In this document: piece after piece, positions 22,912 through 33,120 of the stretch
Layout of the letters: each line of letters begins with the position of its first letter
How positions within the stretch are numbered: position 1 is the stretch's first letter
Assembly: GCA_020809705.1 (NCBI GenBank)
Contig: CP085830.1
Location: 3,720,001 to 3,784,000 of the forward strand
Length of the DNA stretch: 64,000 nucleotides
Direction: 5' to 3'
From: Calonectria ilicicola
Taxonomy: Eukaryota > Ascomycota > Sordariomycetes > Hypocreales > Nectriaceae
Notes under the pieces: model-generated
Told to the model about the DNA's origin: nothing
Database searches by the model: none
The model's input: only the letters and a program-made list of their open reading frames with translations
Position numbers and translations under genes: made by a program

Positions 22912-23592
22912 CTAGACGAAATTATAGATAAAAATCAGATTTTGAAAAATTGTTGGCAAGACGCCTGCTAAAATAATCTTAGGTTTGTTACTTCCAGATG
23001 TTGTCGCAGTCGGTCTAACGTCAGTCGGTTGTAAGCCAACCATTGCGGTAGGTGTTTTAGTGACGGCTTTCGACTCTAGGGTTGTATGCGATTCAGAGTT
23101 GGCTTGATCAAAACACCCAGCGATTGCAATGGTAGTATTCAACCATATTGCACCGAAAGGCAAGGCATTCATAGCCGTAAACCATTTGACTGGACACTGA
23201 CTAGCATATGAAATTGCATCATCACTATTTTCATCCCACCATGAGGAAGCAATGCTTCCATAGGAGGAGAAATTAGACAGAATGGTGGTTGGCGCGATGT
23301 CTGAAAAGCTGCACCAGTTTGACTGTGGAGGAAAGGTACAAGTAGTCATTCCAAGAGCATCAGTCATTGTAGACTGACAACCATCTTGCAGGGATCGTCC
23401 GTGAGAGTTCAATGCACTAAATAGCTTCCCTGTTGGCTTTGGTACGTCGAAATAGTACTCGAAAATGTGGGTTGCGCATACCCATGGGTCACTTGTGTCG
23501 GTTCCCGTTGTAGTAGGCAAAATGGTGTCAAACATGGATGCAGTAGCAACTTTAAGAGAGGCGAGAATGATGACTGCCTTTGCTGCTTTCAT
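22912..23592 (-). CDS. Small secreted, probably GPI-anchored protein (DUF7735-like)
   Basis: A 226-residue single-exon protein when started at the ATG at 23592, which begins a good signal peptide (MKAAKAVIILASLKVATA). An upstream in-frame ATG at 23631 would add 13 residues before it. The body has conserved Cys and Trp residues (DPWVCATHIFEYY, SNWCSFSDIAPT, ASSWWDENSDDA, NTTIAIAGCF) that match a fungal extracellular family I remember as DUF7735. A Thr/Ser-rich linker is followed by a hydrophobic C-terminal tail, consistent with GPI attachment. A TATAAATAA box lies about 90 bp upstream on the same strand. Function is unknown; a cell-surface role is inferred. Confidence 0.7.
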   Translation of the reverse strand: MKAAKAVIILASLKVATASMFDTILPTTTGTDTSDPWVCATHIFEYYFDVPKPTGKLFSALNSHGRSLQDGCQSTMTDALGMTTCTFPPQSNWCSFSDIAPTTILSNFSSYGSIASSWWDENSDDAISYASQCPVKWFTAMNALPFGAIWLNTTIAIAGCFDQANSESHTTLESKAVTKTPTAMVGLQPTDVRPTATTSGSNKPKIILAGVLPTIFQNLIFIYNFV

Positions 23593-23680
23593 GTTGTTTG
23601 GGATAGAAAAGGAATTTAGGAAGAGGGACAAAATGGTCTAATTTTAGGGAAATTGTGAGGAATTGACTTGTGCGCTTAGC

Positions 23681-23689
23681 TTATTTATA
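23681..23689 (-). promoter_or_regulatory. TATA box of the secreted-protein gene
   Basis: Reads TATAAATAA on the minus strand, 89-97 bp upstream of the ATG at 23592. The spacing supports that start. Confidence 0.5.
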
Positions 23690-23720
23690 GTGAAGAAAAG
23701 AAAGTCAGTAGGCTCAACTG

Positions 23721-23800
23721 GGTGATGCAGGAACCGGACCACAAAGGTGGCATACGAATAGTGTCCAACAACCGTGAAAGTCTTTTTATCCCCACCAATC
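23721..23800 (+). repeat. Dispersed repeat, copy 1
   Basis: Starts GGTGATGCAGGAACCGG and contains the palindromic core CCACAAAGGTGG, followed by ATACGAATAG and a T-rich end before CCACCAATC. It aligns along about 80 bp with the copies at 24042 and 26563, all in the same orientation. Confidence 0.6.
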
Positions 23801-24879
23801 AATCCCTTTGCACCCTAAACAGCCGTGAAAATTTTGTCCTTGTGAGTTGGAGGCGAAGTTAGCCCCTCATTAGTTGACATGACTTCCCTACATCGCCAAG
23901 ACCGGTAGACCTAGCCGCCGCTCGTGGCACTGGCTGGAGAGTCCCAAAAGGAATGAGCTAGCTTTGTACATCACCAAATCAAAAGCGCGCTCGATACAAT
24001 TATTCATTGGTGGCCAACAAAATAAGCGGTAGGCTCAGACAGGTGATTCAACAACCAGGGCGCAGACGTGGTAGATAATTAGAGTTTGACGATAGGTGAA
24101 AATGTGTTCACCCTGACCAAAAGAACATGGAACAATTAATTTAAATCCTCTAGAAGCTTCAATAGCTACAAATTTTGCCTTCGTGAATTTGATTAATACA
24201 ATGATGTACGTGTGTGTGTGTAACAATTGGCGGGATAGAGTTGACATGTTACCTTTGAGTGCTGGCGTTGATCTCGACATCTGTACTGCATGCGCATGAA
24301 TATCAGGTTGTATTTCTAGTTGTATTTAAAATACCCTCTATTCATGCAGGCGATTTATTTTCTGAGAAGGACGTAACGTCCATTTGACACACGGTTGAGA
24401 GCAAGGATAAGAACGATGAGACTTCTGGATAACCTTGTTCGACATTGGCCAAAGATGGTGATTACGACAAACCGTCTCTAGCTCAAAGAAGCTCTCGAAC
24501 TTTAATACCGGCCTGGATCAACGGGCCTCTACAGCCTGCTGGTGCGTGTGACTGCGACTGAATCAGTACTTGCCCAGTGGTCATGTTATGGAGGGAGCTC
24601 ATACATACTGGCGGTCAAGCTTTCCGTGAGCCATAAATATCAGATCCTTAGAGGTCAAAATTGGTAGAACCAAACATTCACGATAGCTTTAATTGGGGAT
24701 TACTCGACACCTTTCCAGGTATAGTACAATGATAAAAAGGCAGAGAGACCGCAAAGCTGGAAGAGCTCCCGTTCACCATTAGCATCTCAGGTATCTAGGA
24801 GCACGAGCCGCAAGTCACACGCATACAAGTAAGATTCCATTTCTATTATTACATCTTTCATCAATGTTCCCATTTTTTG
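23801..24879. other. Gene-poor region upstream of the chitinase pseudogene
   Basis: Apart from repeat copy 2 there is no credible gene. It includes a short GT microsatellite near 24207-24222 and the presumed old promoter of the pseudogene. Confidence 0.4.
24042..24126 (+). repeat. Dispersed repeat, copy 2
   Basis: Starts GGTGATTCAACAACCAGG and ends CCCTGACCAAAAGAA. Its core (CGCAGACGTGG) is the most diverged of the three. The upstream GTAGGCTCA is shared with copy 1 (at 23708), so those two share a few more bases to the left. Confidence 0.55.
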
Positions 24880-26398
24880 ATGTTAATTAACCTCTTTAAG
24901 GATACTATTCTGTCACAGATAATGTGGTTCGCTTTTGTCTCCCTTATTTGGGAAGTAAGCCTCGTTCATGCTGGCATCAACCTTGGCAGCTCGCAGGCGG
25001 TTGATCCTGTAACGGAGGAAAATTCTTCGCCTATCATTGATATTAACAACTACCATCCTGACCACCATGACTGCCCGGTCCCTTGTGTAGATTATGCAAA
25101 TATGCATAGTTGGACTCCTTATTTTTCTATCCCCCGTCTCGAAAGATGTAATGAGCCAATGCTTTTGCAATTTTCTATTTTTCAGCCCTTGGATGATCCG
25201 ACATCTACTATTCTCATTCGCGCCTGCTCTGTCGCACCCTCATCCCGTAAGATGGCCACGGGTCAACCCATGGAGAATCCCAAAAAAGCAAAGAATCTCC
25301 ATCAGGGTGGGAGTCTCAAGGTTGCGCCTGCATGTCAGCTCAAAGGGGAACCAATAGCTTACAAGCTACGGTTTGGTACAAGCGTCGACAACACCAACAA
25401 TGAAACGATCATTGAAACTTCTGCCACTTTATTGGATGGCATGGAGAAATTCTTTGAGGCCAAAGACAACTGCGATGAGGAATTCCTGTTTGCCTATCAT
25501 CAGCAGGTGGTCGCGGGTATCTATATTGGCGCCGGACTTGGAAAAGGCACTGCCAAGTCAGCAATTACAGCCTTCTCTAGACGCATACGCACCACTGGCT
25601 CTGTTTCTAACCACATGGTTGCTGAGCTCTGTGGGAAAGGACAAAAGGCGGAGCGAATGTTCGGCATATTTGTTGATACCACAAAGGATCTCGCATCTGT
25701 TCAAAGGGCAACCTTGCAGTGGAGCAAAGGCAGTTGTGTGATCGGTCACAACTTCATTTCGGTAGAGGACTTGACAGGAGTTGAAGTGTTTGACTTGTCA
25801 GGAAACGAGTTTGGCCACTAAAAGTGGCGTCTCAGTCAAGAATTTGGAGGACTGGGATCAGAAGACTTGGGCTTGGATCGACTGCAGGGATCAGCTAATT
25901 GGTTACAACATGTGTCTCGGCCTAGGTTCTGCACCAATACCACTGCCGTAGCAAGGAACTAAGTGTGGCCTCGTGGTCACTGGAACGAAGCCAATGACAG
26001 ACATTTCCACGCCCATTACCGACTTGAACACGTATCCTCTTAATGCTTGCTGTAGTAATTGGAGGTTCTACAGTGTATTTTCAGGTTATTACACTATCAA
26101 TACGCCCAAGACAGGCGGTCTAGGTGTTAAGAAGAAGGGTTATTAAAATATATGTATCTCTAACTATGGCAATCCTGTCAAGCCAAACTCTAGATCATTG
26201 CCTTACTTTTCCAGAATCAGTTACTACCAGGCTTACAACTTAGTTCAGTGGTTGAACTGATTCCACTGAACCTGATAAGTATCATATCATTCGCCCTGCC
26301 ATTATTACTCACCGAGATATCTTTGCTGCCAATCTGGCTCAATTCGCTGGGGAAGAAGGAATTCATGTTCTGATATTGATTGGGAGTATCCTGCAGTA
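24880..26398 (+). pseudogene. Decayed GH18 chitinase (LysM-type, subgroup C)
   Basis: The first open part (24880-25821) has a signal-peptide-like start and the segment CPVPCVDYANMHSWTPYFS with CNEPMLLQFSIF, the N-terminal domain of large LysM-containing GH18 chitinases. It then breaks. In other frames follow NLEDWDQKTWAWIDC, a TAG at about 25949, then a chitin-binding-type stretch with PLNACCSNW, then YYQAYNLVQWLN. The remnant ends with the GH18 catalytic-site pattern DIDWEYPA at 26372-26395, one base out of frame with the sequence before it. About 80 residues of the barrel before it and the rest of the catalytic domain after it are missing. Several stops and frameshifts mean no active enzyme. 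The first 300 residues could still be made as a truncated secreted protein. Confidence 0.8.
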
Positions 26399-26808
26399 TG
26401 TAACTTCGCTTCAAAGACCATTAACATATGGATGCGCTAGCTAGACTAACTAGAGCGTGGTTACCTGGACGCACCTGGGGATTGGGTCTAGGCATCCAGC
26501 ACAGGCAAAGGCATGGCGCTGTCGGGGTCTGGGTGACAGGCAAGGCGGGCGAGGAGGGAGGGGGTGATCCAGAAACCAGGCCACAAAGGTGGCATGTAAA
26601 TAGGGTTCAATAATAGGTTTGGTGAAAGACTTTTTGCGCTAACCAAAAGAAAAATTATTGCTGGTTCGCTTTTAATGCCCCAGAACTCGCTCATCTTTTT
26701 CAAAATAAATCTTCCTTCTGAAAATACAACAAAGACGCTTAGCAATCATGTGTTACGTCCACGAACAGCCAGAAGGCTCACCACCCTTGTACTCAGATCA
26801 GCAAATGA
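26399..26808. other. Spacer after the pseudogene
   Basis: Contains repeat copy 3 and the leader of the next gene. A short frame begins with an ATG at 26748 but ends after 40-odd codons in a different frame from the gene at 26809. Confidence 0.4.
26563..26652 (+). repeat. Dispersed repeat, copy 3
   Basis: Starts GGTGATCCAGAAACCAGG, has the palindromic core GCCACAAAGGTGGCA, and ends GCTAACCAAAAGAA. With copy 2 it brackets the chitinase pseudogene in direct orientation. Confidence 0.6.
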
Positions 26809-27609
26809 ATGATGAGATATCTTCAGATTCAGACGAGTCGCATCGATACCCCGACCTACACAGCCGAAGAGCTTGGAGAGATTTTTCTTGATTTCTACAA
26901 ATTTCTCACCACATTACACTACGATGCTGCGGACCTCAAGATCCCACCCCCCGGGGGTTGGCCAAGTATAACGGATGAAGTGTGCAAAGACTTCAAGTCG
27001 GATTTTATTACCCAAGTCCTGCGCCACCTACCGTATTTCGATAATCAAAGCAAAGCACAGATTCACTGCGCATGCAAGGTGGTAGATTACTCCTCATTCA
27101 GCTATGGGAACTTTCAAGAGATCAAGGATGAGGACAATTATGTTGAATTTTACTCTACTGCGGCAAACGACATTATTGATGGTGCTCACTTTGTCTGCAT
27201 TGCAACCAGCACTAGATCCGGCGGTTGCAACCTTTGGCTGAATACAATGGAGGGGGATATAACGGAAGATATCCCTCATTGCAATCAACTCGACCCCACG
27301 GAAGTGAAGCACTTCTTCGAGAAACTCAAAGAGGACTATCGCAGCCTACGGATTATTCCCTGGCCAGGCCGGACAACTCTACATGTTCCGGATGTGGAGG
27401 AACGAGACGATCATATATCCACAGAACAGGTTACTAGTACAGAAAAAGATAACATGGAGGACCTCGACGTGCAGTATGTTAGGCAGGTCTACCGAGAGCA
27501 TCGGTGGCCTGACTCATTCCGCAAGGACGAAGCCTTCAAAGCCATAGCAGCCGTATATGGAGCTGACGACGGGTTCGGAGCCTGGCCAAAGAGTCCAATC
27601 TGGGAGTGA
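26809..27609 (+). CDS. Fungal-specific hypothetical protein
   Basis: 266-residue single frame. Residues about 15-110 (TYTAEELGEIFLDFYKFLTTLHY, then PPPGGWPSIT, then a VMRHLPY-like segment and IHYxxxxxDYS-like segment) match a paralogous family common in Hypocreales genomes and without known function. Residues 220-260 include YREHRWPDSFRKDEAF. No signal peptide or membrane segment. The start is uncertain: an upstream ATG at 26748 opens another frame, and joining them would need a frameshift or an intron I cannot support, so the 5' end may be disrupted. Confidence 0.6.
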   Translation: MMRYLQIQTSRIDTPTYTAEELGEIFLDFYKFLTTLHYDAADLKIPPPGGWPSITDEVCKDFKSDFITQVLRHLPYFDNQSKAQIHCACKVVDYSSFSYGNFQEIKDEDNYVEFYSTAANDIIDGAHFVCIATSTRSGGCNLWLNTMEGDITEDIPHCNQLDPTEVKHFFEKLKEDYRSLRIIPWPGRTTLHVPDVEERDDHISTEQVTSTEKDNMEDLDVQYVRQVYREHRWPDSFRKDEAFKAIAAVYGADDGFGAWPKSPIWE

Positions 27610-28229
27610 AAATGGCAGAGGGCTTTTTGTATTAATAGCGCTTAGCGACTCGCTCACTGACATCTGTCGTGAGGCTGCTCCGGAATTTACATCTTGCTGT
27701 GGCACTCCATGTTCTCATCATTTGGGCTCAGGTGCAAAGTCCAAATTTCGTACCCTACCACCCTAGCCCTTGTTACAGCGAAAGAAAAATCGGCAACATG
27801 CATGGATCCCCACGTATTAAGGGCCTAGAAATAGGATACAGAGCAGACACCGGGCTGCTCCTCAGTCAAAGAGGTAAGCAGGGCTAATGAAGGCCGATCA
27901 AGGACGAATGAATGGCTGAGTAAAAGTTGAGCCAGCGAGCGAAGAGGTCATAAGAGTGACAGCCCGTGCCCAATCACGTGTCGCTTGTGTTTCGTCTCAT
28001 ACTACCAAAAATTAAATATTGAATATTGGATAAACTCCCTGTTGTAATAGTTGTTGTCGTGGTGGGGTAGATCCATTGAGGGCAAAGCGCCCACGGGTAC
28101 GTCTAGATTTGCATATCACCGGGAACGAATAAAATTGACTACAAATCAAAGCTCAAGTAGATCAACTGTTGATACATAAAACCCTGAAAATCCCCAAAAC
28201 CAGAACCCAATGCTGTCCATTTCCTTAAA
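27610..28229. other. Convergent intergenic region
   Basis: About 620 bp of 3' flank between the orphan and the P450 gene. Nothing further recognised. Confidence 0.5.
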
Positions 28230-30121
28230 TCAGTGACTAAGTTCTTCGCGATATCTGAATTGGATCATTGGCCCTTCCTGTGCACTGACAAAGCGGTCGA
28301 GCAGTTGAAACTCGTCCTTCCTATCGCGACCTTCGGATCCCTTACCCGAACCTTCTCCTGTTAGGTCGAGAGGATCTAGGCGGACGTCGAAAAGCCACAG
28401 CATCCGAGCAATAATGATGGACATTTCTTGGTACGCCATGTGCTTACCGATGCAGCTGCCACGGCCAGCTCCAAACGGAGAATACGAATATGCTTGTCCG
28501 GAACCTGCAATGCCAGCCTTTGGTAGTCTGTTTTCAGGTACATCAGGAGATGTCTCCTCCTGCATCCAGCGTTCTGGTGCATAGACTAGCGGTTGTGGGA
28601 AGCATTCTTCGTTGCGGTGCAGACTGTAGTGTGGAATGCCAAGATTCACACCAGCTGGGAAAAACTCGTTATCCACGACCATGCCTCCAGGTCCGACCAT
28701 TCTTGGTAGAACGCTAGGAACGGGAGGTGAGATGCGCATAGCTTCGTCAATACAAGCTGGGAGATATGTTATTTTTTGTAGTTCTGAGGAGGCGAAATGA
28801 ATAGGACATTCGATCTCCGAAGCTCGCTTGCTGGAAGCATCAGGTGGTAGAGGGAAAGCCTCGCGAATTTCCCGTGTAAGTCGAGTAAGAGTGCGAGGGT
28901 TGTGGAGGAGATAGAACAAAGTGCCAGTTGCTGAAGTAATCATTCCATCGGTGCCCCCTATGATAAACAGGCTTGCCTCGGATATCATCTCCTCTGTGGT
29001 GAAGCTCTCTCCAGTCTTTGGGTCCTTGCTAGCCAAGAGGGCTGACCAAAAGTCCTTGGAGGGCAAGTCGGTCTGCTCCATGCGCCACAAGGCAAATGAG
29101 CGGCTGATGGACATGAGCTGTCCCACTCCGACAACGAGCTCCTTGAATAGAATCTTGTGCATATTGAATAAGAAGAGCGATTGCATGTGTCCCACCTAGT
29201 GCCATCTGATTAGTAAGAACCATCAATGTAGCAAATAAATAAGCATACCAGGTGGATTCCAGCTACTCCATTGGGCAGGTTCTTGAGAATTGGTCGATAT
29301 TCAGGGTCCTTTTGGGCGTTCCAGGTTTTGCTGAATGTGACGGAACCCATGATGTCTCCAATGCAATATCCAATCGCATGTGACATATTTTTTGCTGGGC
29401 TCCATCCTTTTTCGCCATCGGCCTTGAAACCTGCACCTTCGGCAACGATGTCGATGAAATCATCAACGTGTGGTCTGACTTGACTTTCAAGTGCTCTCAC
29501 GGCGGCTGGGGTCATGGCAGACATGTTTACACGCCTTCGGAAGGCATGGGCTTTATGATCCAGGGTCGTCAGTGACATTTCGGCACCGAAAAATGTCTTG
29601 AACGACCCATAGGCGTCCGACTTGAATGTGTTGGCATTTACATCATGGAGGTCTCGTGACGCAGCGGCGGAATTGATGGACAACCGATTGGGTCCATATC
29701 GCACATATTTGCCTTGGAATGATGGTTAGAACCCATCAAAAAACAACCAATCAAATATTTTCTAATTAAAACTTACCGTATATGTTATGTTGCTTGTGTA
29801 GCTCTAGGTGTCGACCGCCTTCGGCTATCCAATACACTGTGTACCAATCGGTGAGGGCCGCAACAAGAGGGCCAGGATATTTGGCCAAAGGGTGAAGAAG
29901 TAGCCTGTACAAGATGACACCGATAATCTATACTCCATGTTAAACTTCGTTCTTCTGCCAAAATAAGCACTGTCGTCAATTACCCATTCAATGCCAGTAA
30001 TAAAAATAGCGGCAGAGTACCATAGGATTCCGCGGGGTTGCAATAGCATCCATCCGAGCGTAGTCAGCAGCACGGCACCACCAGCCGCAAAGAGGGTTGT
30101 AGCAATTGGATGTGGAGCCAT
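28230..30121 (-). CDS. Cytochrome P450 monooxygenase
   Basis: Four exons (30121-29984, 29927-29777, 29712-29249, 29195-28230; introns 56, 64 and 53 nt) give 572 residues. The N-terminus has two hydrophobic stretches for ER membrane anchoring, followed by the proline-rich hinge HPLAKYPGP. Then come an I-helix region with FIIGGTDGMITS (about 328-339), the ExxR motif EAMR (402-405), PERW, and the heme-binding signature FGAGRGSCIG with the axial Cys499. The family is that of secondary-metabolism P450s with DRHL/GGRHL and YGPNRLSINS segments. It diverges from the UbiA-type gene across 0.8 kb, suggesting co-regulation and oxidation of that enzyme's product. The substrate is unknown. Confidence 0.9.
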
Positions 30122-30940
30122 TGTACTTTAGTTGGTCAATTGCCCGAGCTGCTGATTGAAGGTGAGGCAATTGTCAACGGGGGGTTATGACTTCCTTTTG
30201 AGAAACCAAACTGCAATTGATGTACATGGGGTAGCTTGTTCCTTATACTCCGTGCATGCATCACGGATAACGCAGGGCTCGAGTGACGTGGCTATGCAGG
30301 CCAGGGGCAAAAAGGAGCAATTGAACTCGTCAGCAGGAAAAGATCCAATCAGCCAAGGCCGGTTATAATGTGCCGCTCTCTGGCAAACGATGCTCGCATG
30401 TGATGACATCTTGGTGCATCCTCTTGAGAGGTGGGAAGTACGATCACGTACGCTTTCAGTGGGGCATGGGCTTCTCGCTAACCCCCACTGCTTGGGTCTC
30501 AAGGCCGGAAATTAATCGACCATACTGCTGTCTACCTCGGACTCGAGCTATCTTTGCCACTAGGCAGTGGACCTGCGCCCATTCTGCAACCTTATTAACC
30601 CACCACCAAGTAAAATCCTACACCATCCCCCGTGGGTCTCATTGGGCACCTTTATCCTGCTACCGGGTTGACTGGGTTTGTCGGCTCCCGATGGAACGGT
30701 TAGCTCCAACGGGCACGTCCTCGCCCGATTGTCGGGGACCAATGCTCTCGGTATCGCTTCAGATATACCGAGGCCTTTGTCAGACTTGTTCCTCTCGGAG
30801 AGGCCCGAAGTAGTAACATACAACGCGGATATTTTACTTGATCCTTGGGAGTGTGATATTTTCAAATTAGCCATTGGCTGCGCCCAGACTTTGTTTTCAA
30901 TCATTCATTCATTCATTCATTTTGCAAATTGTCCTTGAAT
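30122..30940. promoter_or_regulatory. Shared divergent promoter region of P450 and UbiA genes
   Basis: 819 bp between two divergent starts with no gene inside. Just before the UbiA ATG lies a (CATT)n microsatellite (about 30900-30922). No binding site for a specific regulator can be assigned by eye. Confidence 0.5.
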
Positions 30941-31972
30941 ATGATCTTTATCAGAGAAAAGACAAGTCCCAAGAAGAGAGATGAGATGGCTCTTGAGCCA
31001 TGTGGTTTCGAACCAATCTCCAATATGGTACAACGACACAGATACTCCAATGAAAATATTTACTGACCAGTGCAGGGAAACCACACTCGAAGCCCTCTTT
31101 ACCATCTCATGACCTTGTTCCTCTTTACGAAGAGCGATTTCAAAACCATTATATTGCCACAGAGCATCTTTGCCATGTCTGCCATGTTCTCAGCCACGAA
31201 GTTGACGACCAACACCTGTCAACTATCATGGAACGAGATGGTGTGCCGTATACCATACGTTGTGCTTTGGCTATGGGTCAATCTTCTGGTTGAAGATATT
31301 GCGAACCAAAGAATGCCTGGCTCGATTATCGAAGACTCAACCAACAAGCCTTGGAGACCACTCCCGTCGAAACGGCTTACATCCGAGGAGGCCCGAACCT
31401 GGCTTATCATTGCTATATTTGGAGCAACAGGCGTGAGCGCACTGCTTGGAGTATTTACTCCATCCGTCAGCCTTATGACACTTGTCTGGTTATATAACGA
31501 CCTAGAGGGCAGCGGTTCTGATATCTGGCTACGAAACGCATTGAATGCAGGAGGGCTGATGTGTTTCAGCTGGGGGGCATTGGAGGTCCTTGCTCAGAGT
31601 GATCTGCTCCCCACGGCAAAAGCGTGGATCTTGTTGACGGGCACTGTCGTCATTACCACGGTGCACGCACAAGATTTCCCAGACTTGGAAGGTGATTTGG
31701 CTCGAGGGCGGAACACGGTCCCGATTCTTTATGGAGAAAAAGTAGCGCGGGGTTCGTTGATCGTCATGATCATGTTCTGGTCAGTAGCATGCCCGCAGCT
31801 GTGGAACGTGACTCTTGCGGCACGGCTTGGGCCTCTTGCAATTGGCATCGGCATGGCAGTGTTATCATGGATGCAGTGGGGCCAGAAGTGGGACGAGGTT
31901 GTATGGAAGCTGTGGTGTCTGTGGATGGTTATGCTGTACAGTCTTCCAGCTTTCGGTAGGGCAATTGAGTAG
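30941..31972 (+). CDS. UbiA-type membrane prenyltransferase or terpene cyclase
   Basis: Exons 30941-31027 and 31076-31972 (48-nt intron, CTGAC branch point) encode 327 residues. A polytopic membrane protein with about seven to nine hydrophobic segments. The family's two Asp-rich metal/diphosphate motifs are visible: EDIANQ...EDSTNKPWRPLPS at about 102-128 and QDFPDLEGD at about 228-236. The opening FLFTKSDFKTIILPQ is typical of a fungal UbiA subfamily. That subfamily, as I recall, includes the fumagillin-pathway beta-trans-bergamotene cyclase, a UbiA protein that cyclises farnesyl diphosphate. Adjacent P450, SDR and acyltransferase genes fit secondary metabolism better than ubiquinone or heme synthesis. 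Prenyl transfer versus cyclisation cannot be decided from sequence. Confidence 0.85.
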
Positions 31973-33120
31973 AGAGAGCAGGGGGGCGTTTTGAGAGCAT
32001 CATGTATTTAGTAACACGGGCATTTCGTATAGTGCCTCTGGGCCAAAACCAGATGCCCGAAACGACCAGGTTGTTTGTTTGAAACTCGGAATCAAATTCG
32101 GGCAAGACGCCTTTCGCTAGAATGCCTGCAATAAGGTTGCGGGGCGTCGCTTGGCGCAGAGCGAGAGTGCTACCGTCTGTTGGCCCAATGTGCGGCCTTG
32201 AGGTCAAAGAGGCATTACACGTATAAGCGTGTGGACTCAATTGGAGCACAGCTGGAGCAGTCTCCACACAAGGAATCCTACACGGCAATCGTCCGCCACT
32301 GCAGCGGGGCATCTGCAATAGGCCCCTGGCTAGCCTCCCGACCTATAAGGCCGCGGCCTTGTGGGGATAGATTGCGACCTTCTATGAAGAGGTTGGTGTT
32401 GCTGCCCGGGGCCAGAGAGCAAAGGTGGCCGAGTCGCGGCAAGCAGCAGGGGTCGAATTGTGATGGCCAGATCAGTAAAGGTTAGCTGCAATCGTCTTAG
32501 CCCTTCACGGCCTACGATCAAGCGACGTTTCTACCCGATGTTGCAGATCCCACCTGGCGTCCCTCAAAATATGAGCCAGGGGGGTGAGAAGCTTTTGACG
32601 CCCCATCCGTCTTGATGTAGATGAGAACCCTACTGTTCGGAGAATTCGGTCCAGCGGCGGATGTAACGGATCAACGCCCATTGGTTGTAGTTCGCGATCC
32701 TGGTCGTAAACTCGATGCAATGAAGCCGTCCTGTACAGCAAGCCAAGCTTCCCTAATGGATGCGTGCAAAAGAGCCGGCATGAAGGAAGAAGGATTTCAC
32801 AGCCTTCAATTAAACGACGACAGCAAAGAGTCCCGGTCACTTCACGTGCACTGCTTTGTGGACACGTCGAATATTTCCAGTTTGCCACTGACAAAAAGAT
32901 TGGCATCTTCTCAGCACTCCTTCTTCTGCTTATTTTTATCGTTCGTATCAAACAGGTCTCTAGTTTACGCATCGGGACACACACGTCGTTGACCACCCCC
33001 GCGCTCTCCACAGTCTGATCTCACGCAATCCTCGAACCATTGTCTTTTACGACTCGGCAGCATCGACGTCTAAATTCGCGTCCAAACTTCCGCGTCAAAA
33101 TAAACCGATACGAACGAACC
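31973..33120. other. Intergenic region
   Basis: 1.15 kb between two same-strand genes. Frames such as the one at 32505-33011 on the minus strand lack family resemblance and look like chance. The last 120 bp are the likely leader of the SDR gene. Confidence 0.45.

Noticed and set aside
32395..32470. tRNA-like string GGTGGCCGAGTCGCGGC
   Set aside because: Resembles a D-arm by chance; no anticodon arm, T-arm or acceptor pairing can be formed.
32505..33011. 168-codon minus-strand frame between the UbiA and SDR genes
   Set aside because: No domain, no homologue recognised, and it overlaps equally unconvincing frames on the other strand.
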